Below, in pieces: positions 1 to 7,088 of a stretch of DNA of 11,357 nt; the stretch's first letter is position 1; every line of letters starts with the position of its first letter. The notes under the pieces were generated by a model. That model saw nothing but the letters and a program-made list of their open reading frames with translations. It did not search any database and was not told the DNA's origin. A program made the translations under genes and the position numbers. Origin of the DNA: Pyrobaculum sp. (GTDB taxonomy: Archaea > Thermoproteota > Thermoprotei > Thermoproteales > Thermoproteaceae); assembly GCA_009903905.1 (NCBI GenBank), contig WYEI01000027.1, forward strand, positions 1 to 11,357, in the 5' to 3' direction.

Positions 1-1
1 C

Positions 2-184
2 GGCGCCGCCCTCAAGCTAGTAGACGCCGTAGCCAAACTCGCCGAAACCCAAATAGACACCTCAAAACTCCAAGAACACGCCTCCAAATACGCATTCCTC
101 GTAGAAAAAAACATAGAGGCACTATTCAAACCACCCGCCGAAGCAGTCGCCCAGACAAGAAAAGAAATACCACTAGTCTTCTAA
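2..184 (+). CDS. C-terminal part of a probable PAC2-family proteasome assembly chaperone (5' end outside window)
   Basis: Sixty codons remain open from base 2 to the TAA at 182-184; the start lies before the window. The tail reads as two amphipathic helices with the pattern GAALKLVDAV, then IDTSKLQEHA, then a charged stretch ending KEIPLVF. The G-A-x-x-L-L...(I/V)D-x-S-x-L pattern is what I expect at the C-terminus of archaeal PAC2 (proteasome assembly chaperone) proteins, which help assemble the 20S core; this is recalled, not searched. The end LVF lacks the Tyr of a classical HbYX motif. Codon use is extreme: 58 of 61 third positions are A or C and none is T, unlike the genes further right. 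No promoter can be judged. Confidence 0.5.
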   Translation, partial: GAALKLVDAVAKLAETQIDTSKLQEHASKYAFLVEKNIEALFKPPAEAVAQTRKEIPLVF

Positions 185-240
185 ACATCAAGCCACAAAG
201 CGCAGACGACCAAACCTGCAGAAAAAGACCTACAAGCTTC

Positions 241-738
241 AGCCTCCAGAGCGGAGACCCACCGGCCCGCCTCCCCGAGCCACTTCGCTACGGCGCCCGC
301 GAGCTCTATATAGCGAAGCCCTCCAGGCGTTCTCTGCGGTATACGAACTCTATTCTGCAGTCGCTTCTCCGGTACACCCCCGCTCCCTTCCCATCAGGGC
401 CTTTATAAGGGCGGCAAGCCTCTCGGCGCCCGCCTACCTATCCCCAGACGTAGCCGCGGCACGGCTTACAGCCGCGTTTCGACTCGCGCCTGCAAAAATC
501 GGCGCGGTCTGTCGATGGGCTGGAGCTTGACCTCTGCGCAGATATATGTTATCTAACGGAGACGCCGCCCTCCTAGCCCTCTCCACAGCAGCCTTGAAGC
601 AGACCGCCGCCTCCAGCGTATCTAGTGCGCCTCCACGCCCGCGGCTTGACGAAGGTAGTCTCCCCGGCGCCGGGCGGTCACTCCACGGCCACCGGCCCTC
701 GACGCCTCCTCAGCCCTCCTACGGCCGAAAAACAAGAC
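241..738 (-). pseudogene. Decayed 5' end of a paralogue of the large two-P-loop NTPase
   Basis: On the minus strand, bases 677-645 read PPGAGETTFVK. This aligns with GPPCAGKTTFIK, the first P-loop of the intact NTPase (6558-2326). The first glycine codon has become TGA (680-678) and the catalytic Lys codon is GAG (Glu). Nucleotide similarity continues downstream: GGCGGTCTGCTTCA near residues GLLQ, and GAGGTCAAG matching the DEVKREL region. The equivalent of the start codon (about 738) is deleted relative to the intact gene, where AAGACCATAAAACTG becomes AAGACTG. From about 460 down to 241 only broken reading frames remain. For example, YIELAGAVAKWL may match FIKLVAGLGKLD of the intact protein around residue 250, with a frameshift before it. 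The copy is non-functional as a P-loop protein. Homology is firm for 480-738 and tentative for 241-480. Confidence 0.75.
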
Positions 739-853
739 TGCGCGGAGACGCGGTGAATTACGCCAACGACAAGCCCCAGTTGCGGCTCGCCGGGAGGTGC
801 TATTAACCGAAAATACGCCCCGTCCTCAGAGACGTCAACACGATTGACGCGGG
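642..853. repeat. Diverged copy A of a duplicated segment (NTPase 5' end plus upstream region)
   Basis: This segment aligns along its length with 6450-6718 in the same orientation. Shared blocks include GACGAAGGTAGTCT versus GATGAAGGTGGTCT, CCGAAAAACAAGAC versus CCGAAGAGCAAGAC, CCCCAGTTGCGGCT versus CCCCAGCTACTTGCGGCT, and CGTCCTCAGAGACGTC versus CGTCTTCAGAGACGTC. The alignment covers non-coding DNA upstream of the NTPase as well as its first codons, so a whole locus was duplicated. In this copy the TATA-like GATAAAAAGC has become GGTGAATTACGC and the start codon is lost, so the promoter is probably dead. Confidence 0.75.
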
Positions 854-1105
854 GCGGAAGCCTAACCTGTGTAGGACAGCGACGGGAGGCATGGGCAGGA
901 TTTCCGGCGTCTTGTCGACGCCGTAGAGGCGTATGCATCAACTCTCAGCTATGTTTTGCACAGCAGTGGCGGCGGTCGTTGCACACGTCAAGACTTTGCC
1001 GGAGATAGCTGGCGAAACGGTGGAGGCTAAAATTGCCCTTTGGTCTCGGGCTTGAGGAAACTGAGATCCCCACCTGAAGACGGGGCACTATTAATAAGCT
1101 TAGAA
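854..1105. other. Intergenic stretch without a supportable gene
   Basis: Nothing intact is seen here. A plus-strand reading from 951 (34 codons, with AVAAVVAHVKTLPEIAGETV) looks protein-like but has no promoter or ribosome site and stops early. An overlapping frame upstream (LVDAVEAYASTLSYV, around 911-955) suggests a short frameshifted remnant. Together with the decayed NTPase copy to the left, the gap from 185 to the promoter at 1106 is a gene graveyard of about 0.9 kb. Confidence 0.4.
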
Positions 1106-1113
1106 TTTTTATA
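1106..1113 (+). promoter_or_regulatory. TATA box for the Panacea-like operon
   Basis: TTTTTATA preceded by the A/G-rich TAGAA (a BRE-like element) is centred about 26 bases before the ATG at 1136. That spacing places the transcription start at or next to the start codon, the leaderless arrangement usual for first genes in Thermoproteales. Confidence 0.7.
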
Positions 1114-1135
1114 CCTGAACACAACAATATTATAT

Positions 1136-1555
1136 ATGGATATTGTATTTGACGCTTATAAGGCTGATCTGATTCGGTATGTACTGCGGCGTGGGCCCAT
1201 GGCCCGCACCAAGCTCATGAAGCTACTGTTCCTCATCGACAGGGAGCTGTACCGGAGGTTCGGCTCTACGGTGTTCCGCTGGAAGATGTATAAATACGGC
1301 CCCTTCTCCCGCGAGGTGCTGGACGTCATCGACGACATGGAAGTATATGGCTCAGTGGTGGCTAAGGTGACCGACGACGCCATAATCTACGAACTCGCCT
1401 CAACCGCCCCCGTCGAGCTTCCGCAGGAGGTGAAGGAGGTAGCAGACCAGATCCTCGAGACGTGGGCGCACAAAAGCCTCGACGACCTCCTCACATATGT
1501 TTACAACCTAGAGGAGGTGAGGGAGGCATGGCCGGGGAAGCCGCTGTTGCGGTAG
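1136..1555 (+). CDS. Panacea/DUF4065-like (SocA-type) protein, putative antitoxin
   Basis: A 139-residue protein. The ATG at 1136 is preferred over an in-frame ATG at 1040 because the TATA box at 1106-1113 lies inside the longer reading frame and fits a leaderless start at 1136. The core resembles the Panacea (DUF4065) fold: a helix TKLMKLLFLIDRE (residues 25-37) like the KLxKLLYFA helix of that family, an aromatic/basic strand FRWKMYKYGPFS (47-58) like the conserved W-x-x-GP(V/F) segment, and a C-terminal helix ending EAWPGKPL. In bacteria and phages Panacea proteins are antitoxins that neutralise an adjacent, highly variable toxin by direct binding. Here the next gene overlaps by 28 bases, as expected for such a pair. 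The family call comes from motif memory and the antitoxin role is inferred; it could also be an adaptor or regulator. Confidence 0.65.
   Translation: MDIVFDAYKADLIRYVLRRGPMARTKLMKLLFLIDRELYRRFGSTVFRWKMYKYGPFSREVLDVIDDMEVYGSVVAKVTDDAIIYELASTAPVELPQEVKEVADQILETWAHKSLDDLLTYVYNLEEVREAWPGKPLLR
1513..1520 (+). promoter_or_regulatory. Shine-Dalgarno site for the second operon gene
   Basis: GGAGGTGA, complementary to the 3' end of archaeal 16S rRNA, ends 7 bases before the ATG at 1528. It fixes the start at 1528 rather than the in-frame ATG at 1462, and it lies within the coding sequence of the upstream gene. Confidence 0.8.
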
Positions 1556-2121
1556 GACTCGGCGCCTTTGTGGAGGAGTACTGGACGCAACGCGTCAACG
1601 AACTCATCCAACTGTACCGAAGGTTGCAGGAGCTCAGGCGGAGGATACTGCAGGAGGTCGAGGAGAAAACGGGGGAGGACGTTGCGGAAATAGTCTCCAA
1701 CATCGCTACGGCAATGCGGCGGTACGCGCCGGAGATAGAGGAGGCCCTGGCGGAGCTCAGGCGGCTAGGCGCAGACCCCGTGAAGGCCAGCCTCGAAAGC
1801 GCCGTGGAGGAGTACGCCGAAGTTCTGCGGCTAGACATACCGGTCGGCGGAGGCAAAACTCTAGAGGACCTCCTCTACGAAAGCCGGGACGAGGTCTTGG
1901 GCAAGCTCCACGAGATAATGATGGCGCTGTACATGGAATACGTAGAGATAAACGAGACGTGCGACCGCGGGTGCCCGCCTGAGGCGGCACAGAAGCTGGA
2001 AAAACTAGCGACGCTGGAGCTAGCCACGTACATAATCTACAAGCTGTTCCAAAAACAGAAGATAAACAAGAAAACCGCCGTTGCAGCGCTTGAGGAAATA
2101 GTGAACGAAATCCTCTCTTGA
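1528..2121 (+). CDS. Helical protein of unknown function, partner of the Panacea-like gene (putative toxin)
   Basis: A 197-residue protein, almost entirely alpha-helical by eye. Residues 14-50 form a charged, heptad-like helix (VNELIQLYRRLQELRRRI), and further helices run at 52-80, 88-101, 112-143 and 151-197. There is no signal peptide or membrane segment. The stretch VGGGKT at 106-111 lacks the first glycine of a Walker A motif and sits in a loop, so it is not taken as an NTP-binding site. C145 and C149 form a CxxxC pair (CDRGC). The gene starts inside the Panacea-like gene, from a strong ribosome site, so the two are co-translated. I do not recognise the family. By position it is the candidate toxin of a toxin-antitoxin pair, but no catalytic motif supports this. 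Confidence 0.8.
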   Translation: MAGEAAVAVGLGAFVEEYWTQRVNELIQLYRRLQELRRRILQEVEEKTGEDVAEIVSNIATAMRRYAPEIEEALAELRRLGADPVKASLESAVEEYAEVLRLDIPVGGGKTLEDLLYESRDEVLGKLHEIMMALYMEYVEINETCDRGCPPEAAQKLEKLATLELATYIIYKLFQKQKINKKTAVAALEEIVNEILS

Positions 2122-2325
2122 TTAATTCTAGACTATAGACGCCAAGCCGCCTGCTGTCCATTGCATATAAGTTGGCATGGGCTCGTCGTGAAGAGCCGCA
2201 ATGATACGCAGAAGGTTAAGGCTGAAACGCCGCGCCGGGGCTAGAGAAGGGGCTATACCCATGGCGCCGAGACCTAACGGTTTTGAGACATAGCCTCGGG
2301 GAAGGCCCAGCCACGGGAAGCGCCG

Positions 2326-5300
2326 CTAGAAGTGGAGATAGTACAGCTTCAACAATGCCAGCTTGCAACCTTCGCTGTTTAAGTCGACGCAGTTCTCGTA
2401 GACGGCGCGGAAAAGCCGCCGAGTTAGGGGTCTCTTAGACTTCGCGGAGCCCCACAGGCCGTGTAGTCTAACCGCATCGACCCTCCCCTCCACAGTAGCC
2501 AGCAACGTGAAGGCAAGCTGTGCCGCAGGTAATATGGGCGTCAGGACTTCCACAAGCGTTTTGCCGTCCGCAACCTCTAACAGGGGATGCACTTCCAGCA
2601 CCTTCCTCTCTATTTTCGATTTCAACCTCTTTACGGCTTTTTGATCACCTGCGGCGGCCGCCACGGTGTCGACACACTCTTTTCTAGCTTTCGATGAGAC
2701 TTTAACGCCTTTGTCTTCACGTAATTTGGCGCATTCTTCAGAAGCTTCGTCTCTCTGCAAGCGGCCGGTCAGCATCAACAAAGCCGGTCGACGCTTCCGT
2801 GAAAGCCGCGGCTTAAACACTTTCACAACCTCTTCTAGTTTCGCCCCCTCCCCCACGTCGAAGAGCTTAAGCATAAGCCGAGTATTCACAGAGACCTCCT
2901 GGTCGTGGTCCAGCAACCACCGCCACTCTTTCAACAACTCCTCCGCCCTCTCCCTATCGCCGGAGGCCGCCAAGTAGACCAGATAGTCGCTAAGTGTGAG
3001 GGTAGCCGCTTTTAAATACTCGGCAGTCAGTGTAGGGTGTTTTCCCGCCTCCTCCCACAGCTTCTGGAAGCCTTCAGCTCTTTTGAGAAGATCTTTCCAG
3101 CTCTTTGCGGCGAGGACGCGGGCCCTAAGAGCCCAACCGTGGGCGATGAGGTAGCTATCCCAATGCTTCAGCTTGCTACTTATCTCCGCCGCCTTTTCGA
3201 ACTCTTCTGCCGTCTCTTCTAGCTTCTCCGCGTCTAACTCGCCTTTCTCGTCAATGGCGTGACTCAGCTTGTAGCGGGCCAGCACATACGTGAACCAACC
3301 CTTCAAATCCTCGACCACTTCCCCGACGCCGCCTGTGACGTTACGCGCTGTTACCCAATTGGCGAAGTCCTCGTTTTTAATTTTTCTCAACTCTTCTGGA
3401 TGAGCCGCCGCCTCCTCAAGCGCGCTCCTCATTGCTTCAGCCTCTTTTACGAGGTCGCCGCAGTACTTCTGCACAAGCGGCGCCAATCTGCCGCCACGTA
3501 GCGCCGCGGCCAGCACATACACCTTGGCTATGGTATCAAACAAGCATTGCGCCGAGAGGCAGCTCTCCGGCGCCGTCGTGCCATCGCGCCCTTTAATCTT
3601 GCTGTATAGCTCACACATATCAGCCACAGCCTCCTCCCAGCGATCCTTGATGTATGTCGAGTGTTTTATCAGCAGGTTTGAGTAGGCGCGGATAGCCTCC
3701 ACCAGAAGCCAGAGGCGACCTGTCTCAGTGAGGCGGTCTTTGAATTGTTGCAAGGCGTCGTAGATGTACTCCACGGTTACTCGACTCGGCATCTTAGGCT
3801 CCGAGGCGGCGGCCAGCAGATGGATATATCTATGCGGCGCCTTTTCGCCCAGAGGCCGCAACGCCGCCAAAATCGGTAACACAGACGCTGAATGGGCCAC
3901 CCGTTGCACCGCGGCAGACGCCGCGTGTACTAGCAGGTCAGCCGTCTTCTCATCTACCTCACCCTCAGCCACTAACGCCGCCAGACCCAAGGCGTAGAAG
4001 GCCTCGTGGAGGTTTATACCTCTCCTCCTCCACCGCTTCATCAGCTCCTCTGCTGTTTTCCTTGCGCCTCTTATGATGTCAGCGTCTACGTAGGAGGTAA
4101 GGACGCCTAGCTTTTTTCTGATTCTTACAATCTGCGAAAGGGCTTTAACATAATACGGCAACTCGACTATAAATATTGAAAGCGGCGGTATCACGTCGTC
4201 TGTCGTCAAGTACGCATCCACTGCACAGGGTTTCAAGGCGTCTCCCAAAGTCTCTGCATCGTCCTCCGGCGGCTTCGTCGTAGACAACACGAAATATCCA
4301 GCTAGCACGTGGCCAGCGATGAAGGCTATCCTGCGCCAACAACTCTTGACCTCGCTGCTCTTGAAAACAGCGGCGAGCCTCCTGGCGACGAAGGCTAGCA
4401 GGGCTACCAACAATCTTCGGCGCTCCTTTGGGACGCCTTCTTTTAATACCTCGTCGCGGGCCCAGTTCAGCGCCTTGATTAAGTCGCCTAAGGCCTCTTC
4501 GTATTGCTTCCTTGCCTCTTCGCCGTTTAGGCCGGCTAGGTCTCTCAGCGTCTCCTCCACGAGGTCTTCGTGCCACTGGGCGAGCCATTTGGCTATTGGC
4601 TGGAGGCCTGCCTTCAGCAGGTCCCACTGGGGTTTGGTGAATTTCTCTATCTCCTCGGGCTGGTAAAAGACGATCTCGTCCTTGGCCTGCGTAATATACG
4701 TCACGCCCTTCGGCACCGGGCCGAACACGGCGTGGAGAAGGAGCGGCGCGGCGACTCTATACATAAGCTTCACCCTCTCCTCCTCGCTACTGCGCCACAA
4801 CAACACGTCGCGGATGTAGCGAGCGAGAAAGAGTTTCGGCTTCTGCTTAACCTCCTCTACAGCTCTCTCCACGTCGCCTGCATCGCACCCGTGTCCTCTC
4901 AGCCAGAAGCCGGCGTATTTGGCCACCAGCGTATATCCGCCGTCTAACTGCGCTATCTTCTCCGCCAGCTTGCTGTAGTCGCCCTCGCATGAGGAGTACG
5001 TCTTTATCACAGAGTGAAGAAACTGCAAATCGTCCAGCTTAATCTCCAGCACCGCGTTTTTAAACGCCTCGGGCATCTTGTCCTTCACAACCTCATAGAG
5101 GTCGGTTGGCAGAACCACCAACAGCCTAATACCGCCCCCTCCACTCTGGAGGAAGTCTGCAAGCTCCTCCAAGGTCTCTATCACTTCCTCCGGCCTCTCT
5201 GTCTCCTCCATGTATTTATGCTTGTAGTACACCTCCAGCGGCGAGGGATCGTACAGCACCACCGTCTTTCTCTTGACGAAATCCAACGTCCTTTTCAACG

Positions 5301-6558
5301 TGAGCTCCTTCGCCGACTTCTTCACGCGCGTAGCCGCCTCAGCTTTGCCGTCGCTGAGCATTTTCCGCACGACGTAGGCGGCTAGGGTGGATTTTCCAAT
5401 CCCCTTGGGCCCCACCAAAACGGCCACCCCGTCTCTCTCCAGCTTTTCCAGAACACGCCTCGCCTCCTCCTCGAAGCGGCCCCCGGCCACAAGGGGGAAG
5501 AGGCCCTCTTGGAGATCCACATAGGGCCTTTCGTTAAGCACCACGAAGTTCTCGTAGAGGCCGCCCAGCTCCACATCCTCTAGGAAAAGGACATCTAAGC
5601 CCCTCTTGGCGCTCTTCACCTCAACCCAAAGCCTGTCCGCCGCGTTTTTAAGGACCTTGACCTCCTCGGCGAGCTTCTGCACATCTGCCCCAGCCAAGGC
5701 GGCCAGAGCCTTCTCCACAGCCCCTCTATCTAAGCCAAGCGCTAAGGCGAGACGCGCCGCCAAGATGCACCTCAGCGCCTCATCCAGCTTCCCCAACCCA
5801 GCCACGAGCTTGATAAATTCGTTTCGACCCCCTCTAGAAAAGAGAAGTGCGGTCAACACCTCCGTGAGTATCGAGGCGGCCATCCCGGCCCCAGGCGCCG
5901 CGGCGTCTATAAGCCGCTCAGCCACCTCCTTCGCTTGGCCGAGGAGGCTCTCCAAGGCGGATTCCGCCGTCTTGCGGAGGCGGCCTACGGCTATGTCTAG
6001 CTCCTCCGCCAGCTCCTTGTAGAGCTTTAGCTGCCGCCTCACGTAGTCCTCCCCCTTCTCGGCCAGCGCCTTGGCGAGGCCGGGCGGCAGGTAGGAAAGG
6101 CCAAACCACTTAAACTCAACCCCCACCTCCTCCATGACTGCGCGTAGACTCTTCGCCTCTTCGTACTCCGCGTCGGGCGGGATACGGAAGAGGTAGAGAG
6201 ACCACCCGTCGTACTTCTTCTTCAGATGCTCCACGAAATCCCTCGGAAGCTTGTCAAAGGCCTCGAGAAACCCCGCGCCACTTATGCCGTCCAGCTCCCT
6301 CTTCACCTCATCGCCCCGCACGTACCTGCCCAGTACACGCTTGCGGAGCCGCTGAAGCAAACCCTCCTCCCGCGTCTCCTCCGCCTCAGGCGCCAAGCCC
6401 GCAGTCTCCTCAGCCGTCTCAACGCCGCGAGGCTCAAGAAACTGTTTGATGAAGGTGGTCTTCCCGGCGCAGGGCGGCCCCACCACGACCACCTTCGCCC
6501 CGCCCTCCGCCGCCTTCTCGGCCCTAAGCTTGTAGAGACTGCCGAAGAGCAAGACCAT
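2326..6558 (-). CDS. Giant STAND-like NTPase with two P-loops and a helical C-terminal half
   Basis: A 1410-residue protein. The N-terminal part has a Walker A motif GPPCAGKT at 27-34, followed by a charged region to about residue 360. The central NTPase has a second Walker A, GPKGIGKS, at 383-390, a Walker B-like VVLYD ending at D437, and a sensor-like VVLPTD ending at D486. It is followed by a helical region with the aromatic GYTLVAKYAGFWL segment. From about 600 onward the protein is a long series of short helices rich in Leu, Ala, Glu and Lys, consistent with TPR-like repeats. This order (ATPase core, winged/helical region, repeat sensor) fits STAND NTPases, which act as regulated switches in signalling and antiviral defence. 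Having two P-loops is unusual. The ATG at 6558 is preceded by a TATA box at the leaderless distance. A decayed paralogue lies at 241-738. No enzymatic effector domain is recognised. Confidence 0.85.
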   Translation of the reverse strand: MVLLFGSLYKLRAEKAAEGGAKVVVVGPPCAGKTTFIKQFLEPRGVETAEETAGLAPEAEETREEGLLQRLRKRVLGRYVRGDEVKRELDGISGAGFLEAFDKLPRDFVEHLKKKYDGWSLYLFRIPPDAEYEEAKSLRAVMEEVGVEFKWFGLSYLPPGLAKALAEKGEDYVRRQLKLYKELAEELDIAVGRLRKTAESALESLLGQAKEVAERLIDAAAPGAGMAASILTEVLTALLFSRGGRNEFIKLVAGLGKLDEALRCILAARLALALGLDRGAVEKALAALAGADVQKLAEEVKVLKNAADRLWVEVKSAKRGLDVLFLEDVELGGLYENFVVLNERPYVDLQEGLFPLVAGGRFEEEARRVLEKLERDGVAVLVGPKGIGKSTLAAYVVRKMLSDGKAEAATRVKKSAKELTLKRTLDFVKRKTVVLYDPSPLEVYYKHKYMEETERPEEVIETLEELADFLQSGGGGIRLLVVLPTDLYEVVKDKMPEAFKNAVLEIKLDDLQFLHSVIKTYSSCEGDYSKLAEKIAQLDGGYTLVAKYAGFWLRGHGCDAGDVERAVEEVKQKPKLFLARYIRDVLLWRSSEEERVKLMYRVAAPLLLHAVFGPVPKGVTYITQAKDEIVFYQPEEIEKFTKPQWDLLKAGLQPIAKWLAQWHEDLVEETLRDLAGLNGEEARKQYEEALGDLIKALNWARDEVLKEGVPKERRRLLVALLAFVARRLAAVFKSSEVKSCWRRIAFIAGHVLAGYFVLSTTKPPEDDAETLGDALKPCAVDAYLTTDDVIPPLSIFIVELPYYVKALSQIVRIRKKLGVLTSYVDADIIRGARKTAEELMKRWRRRGINLHEAFYALGLAALVAEGEVDEKTADLLVHAASAAVQRVAHSASVLPILAALRPLGEKAPHRYIHLLAAASEPKMPSRVTVEYIYDALQQFKDRLTETGRLWLLVEAIRAYSNLLIKHSTYIKDRWEEAVADMCELYSKIKGRDGTTAPESCLSAQCLFDTIAKVYVLAAALRGGRLAPLVQKYCGDLVKEAEAMRSALEEAAAHPEELRKIKNEDFANWVTARNVTGGVGEVVEDLKGWFTYVLARYKLSHAIDEKGELDAEKLEETAEEFEKAAEISSKLKHWDSYLIAHGWALRARVLAAKSWKDLLKRAEGFQKLWEEAGKHPTLTAEYLKAATLTLSDYLVYLAASGDRERAEELLKEWRWLLDHDQEVSVNTRLMLKLFDVGEGAKLEEVVKVFKPRLSRKRRPALLMLTGRLQRDEASEECAKLREDKGVKVSSKARKECVDTVAAAAGDQKAVKRLKSKIERKVLEVHPLLEVADGKTLVEVLTPILPAAQLAFTLLATVEGRVDAVRLHGLWGSAKSKRPLTRRLFRAVYENCVDLNSEGCKLALLKLYYLHF

Positions 6559-6576
6559 AAAACTGCGTGGAGAGTC

Positions 6577-6586
6577 GATAAAAAGC
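6577..6586 (-). promoter_or_regulatory. TATA box of the NTPase gene
   Basis: Read on the minus strand, GCTTTTTATC is centred about 23 bases before the ATG at 6558, consistent with a leaderless transcript. The matching position in the decayed copy (around 745-760) no longer contains a TATA-like run. Confidence 0.65.
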
Positions 6587-6603
6587 TTACGCTAACGGAC
6601 GGT

Positions 6604-6701
6604 CCCCAGCTACTTGCGGCTTCGGCGTTTTCGCCTCGCTGGGGAAGACGTCTCTAACCGGGGAGTAAAATGCCTACATGCGTCCCGTCTTCAGAGACGT
6701 C
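6604..6701. promoter_or_regulatory. Inverted-repeat cluster upstream of the NTPase promoter
   Basis: Two perfect inverted repeats stand next to each other. CCCCAGC (6604-6610) pairs with GCTGGGG (6638-6644) and encloses a smaller GGCG-TTTT-CGCC hairpin. GACGTCTCT (6647-6655) pairs with AGAGACGTC (6693-6701). They lie 20-140 bases upstream of the TATA box, outside any gene. They could be regulator binding sites, a structured small RNA, or duplication end signals; nothing in the sequence decides between these. Confidence 0.4.
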
Positions 6702-6800
6702 GGGCTGATTGGCGCGGCTGAGCCCTTTGGCGTTGCACCTCTGTACGGCGCCGGAAAGATCGCTGTGGCTAGGACGCTTTCTGTGTCGCGTACACAGCCA

Positions 6801-7088
6801 TCAAAATTGCTGTCTGCAAAGAGGCAGGAGTTTTTCTACGAGTTCTTCCAGGGTTTTCGTCTCTACGAAGGGTCGTCCGCAACTGTAGCCTTCGGCGAAG
6901 CTCACCGCCACTGTGCGGCCTTTGCTGAGCTCTGCGTAGATCTTAGTCGCGGCGGAGGTTTGTGGAAGCATCTGCCAGTTTACGCAGTACACAGCCTTTC
7001 TGCCCATCCTCTCCCTCACGCAGTTGAGAAGTTCGGCAACAGCCCTCGGGCCGACCTTAGGCGCGCCCTTGCCCTCGGCTTCAGGCAC
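6801..7088 (-). CDS. Small protein of unknown function, second gene of a two-gene operon
   Basis: A 95-residue protein read from a GTG at 7088. It overlaps the end of the upstream gene by 8 bases, and GAGAGGTG (minus strand, 7107-7100) lies 11 bases before the start as a ribosome site. The overlap and ribosome site support translation coupled to the 176-residue protein upstream. The sequence suggests an alpha/beta fold: helix 14-28 (RAVAELLNCVRERMG), a strand KAVYCVNW at 31-38, a strand TVAVSFAEGYSCG at 59-71, and a helix LEELVEKLLPLC at 80-91. Cysteines are at 23, 34, 70 and 91. No signal peptide or membrane segment is seen. I do not recognise the family. Confidence 0.65.
   Translation of the reverse strand: MPEAEGKGAPKVGPRAVAELLNCVRERMGRKAVYCVNWQMLPQTSAATKIYAELSKGRTVAVSFAEGYSCGRPFVETKTLEELVEKLLPLCRQQF

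Larger units (their letters stand above)
6450..6718. repeat. Intact copy B of the duplicated segment (NTPase 5' end plus upstream region)
   Basis: This is the counterpart of 642-853, covering the first P-loop, the start codon, the promoter and about 130 bases upstream. It keeps the start codon, the TATA box and the inverted repeats that copy A has lost, so B is the functional version. The distal conserved block CGTCCCGTCTTCAGAGACGTC (6681-6701) is among the best preserved stretches in both copies despite lying well upstream of the promoter, which hints at a selected function. Confidence 0.75.

Noticed and set aside
1040..1135. N-terminal extension of the Panacea-like protein from an upstream in-frame ATG
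   Set aside because: The TATA box at 1106-1113 lies within the extension and the spacing fits a leaderless start at 1136.
1843..1860. VGGGKT as a P-loop in the 197-residue protein
   Set aside because: The first glycine of G-x4-GK[ST] is missing and no Walker B motif follows.
1491..2161. Two minus-strand open frames opposite the Panacea operon
   Set aside because: Low-complexity Ser/Arg/Pro-rich translations typical of antisense shadows, without promoters.
2195..2240. Possible C/D box small RNA (AATGATA ... CTGA)
   Set aside because: The C box is imperfect, the C to D distance is long for a guide, and no C'/D' pair is seen.
3764..6022. Several plus-strand open frames within the NTPase gene
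   Set aside because: Shadows of a long, well-supported coding sequence, with atypical composition.
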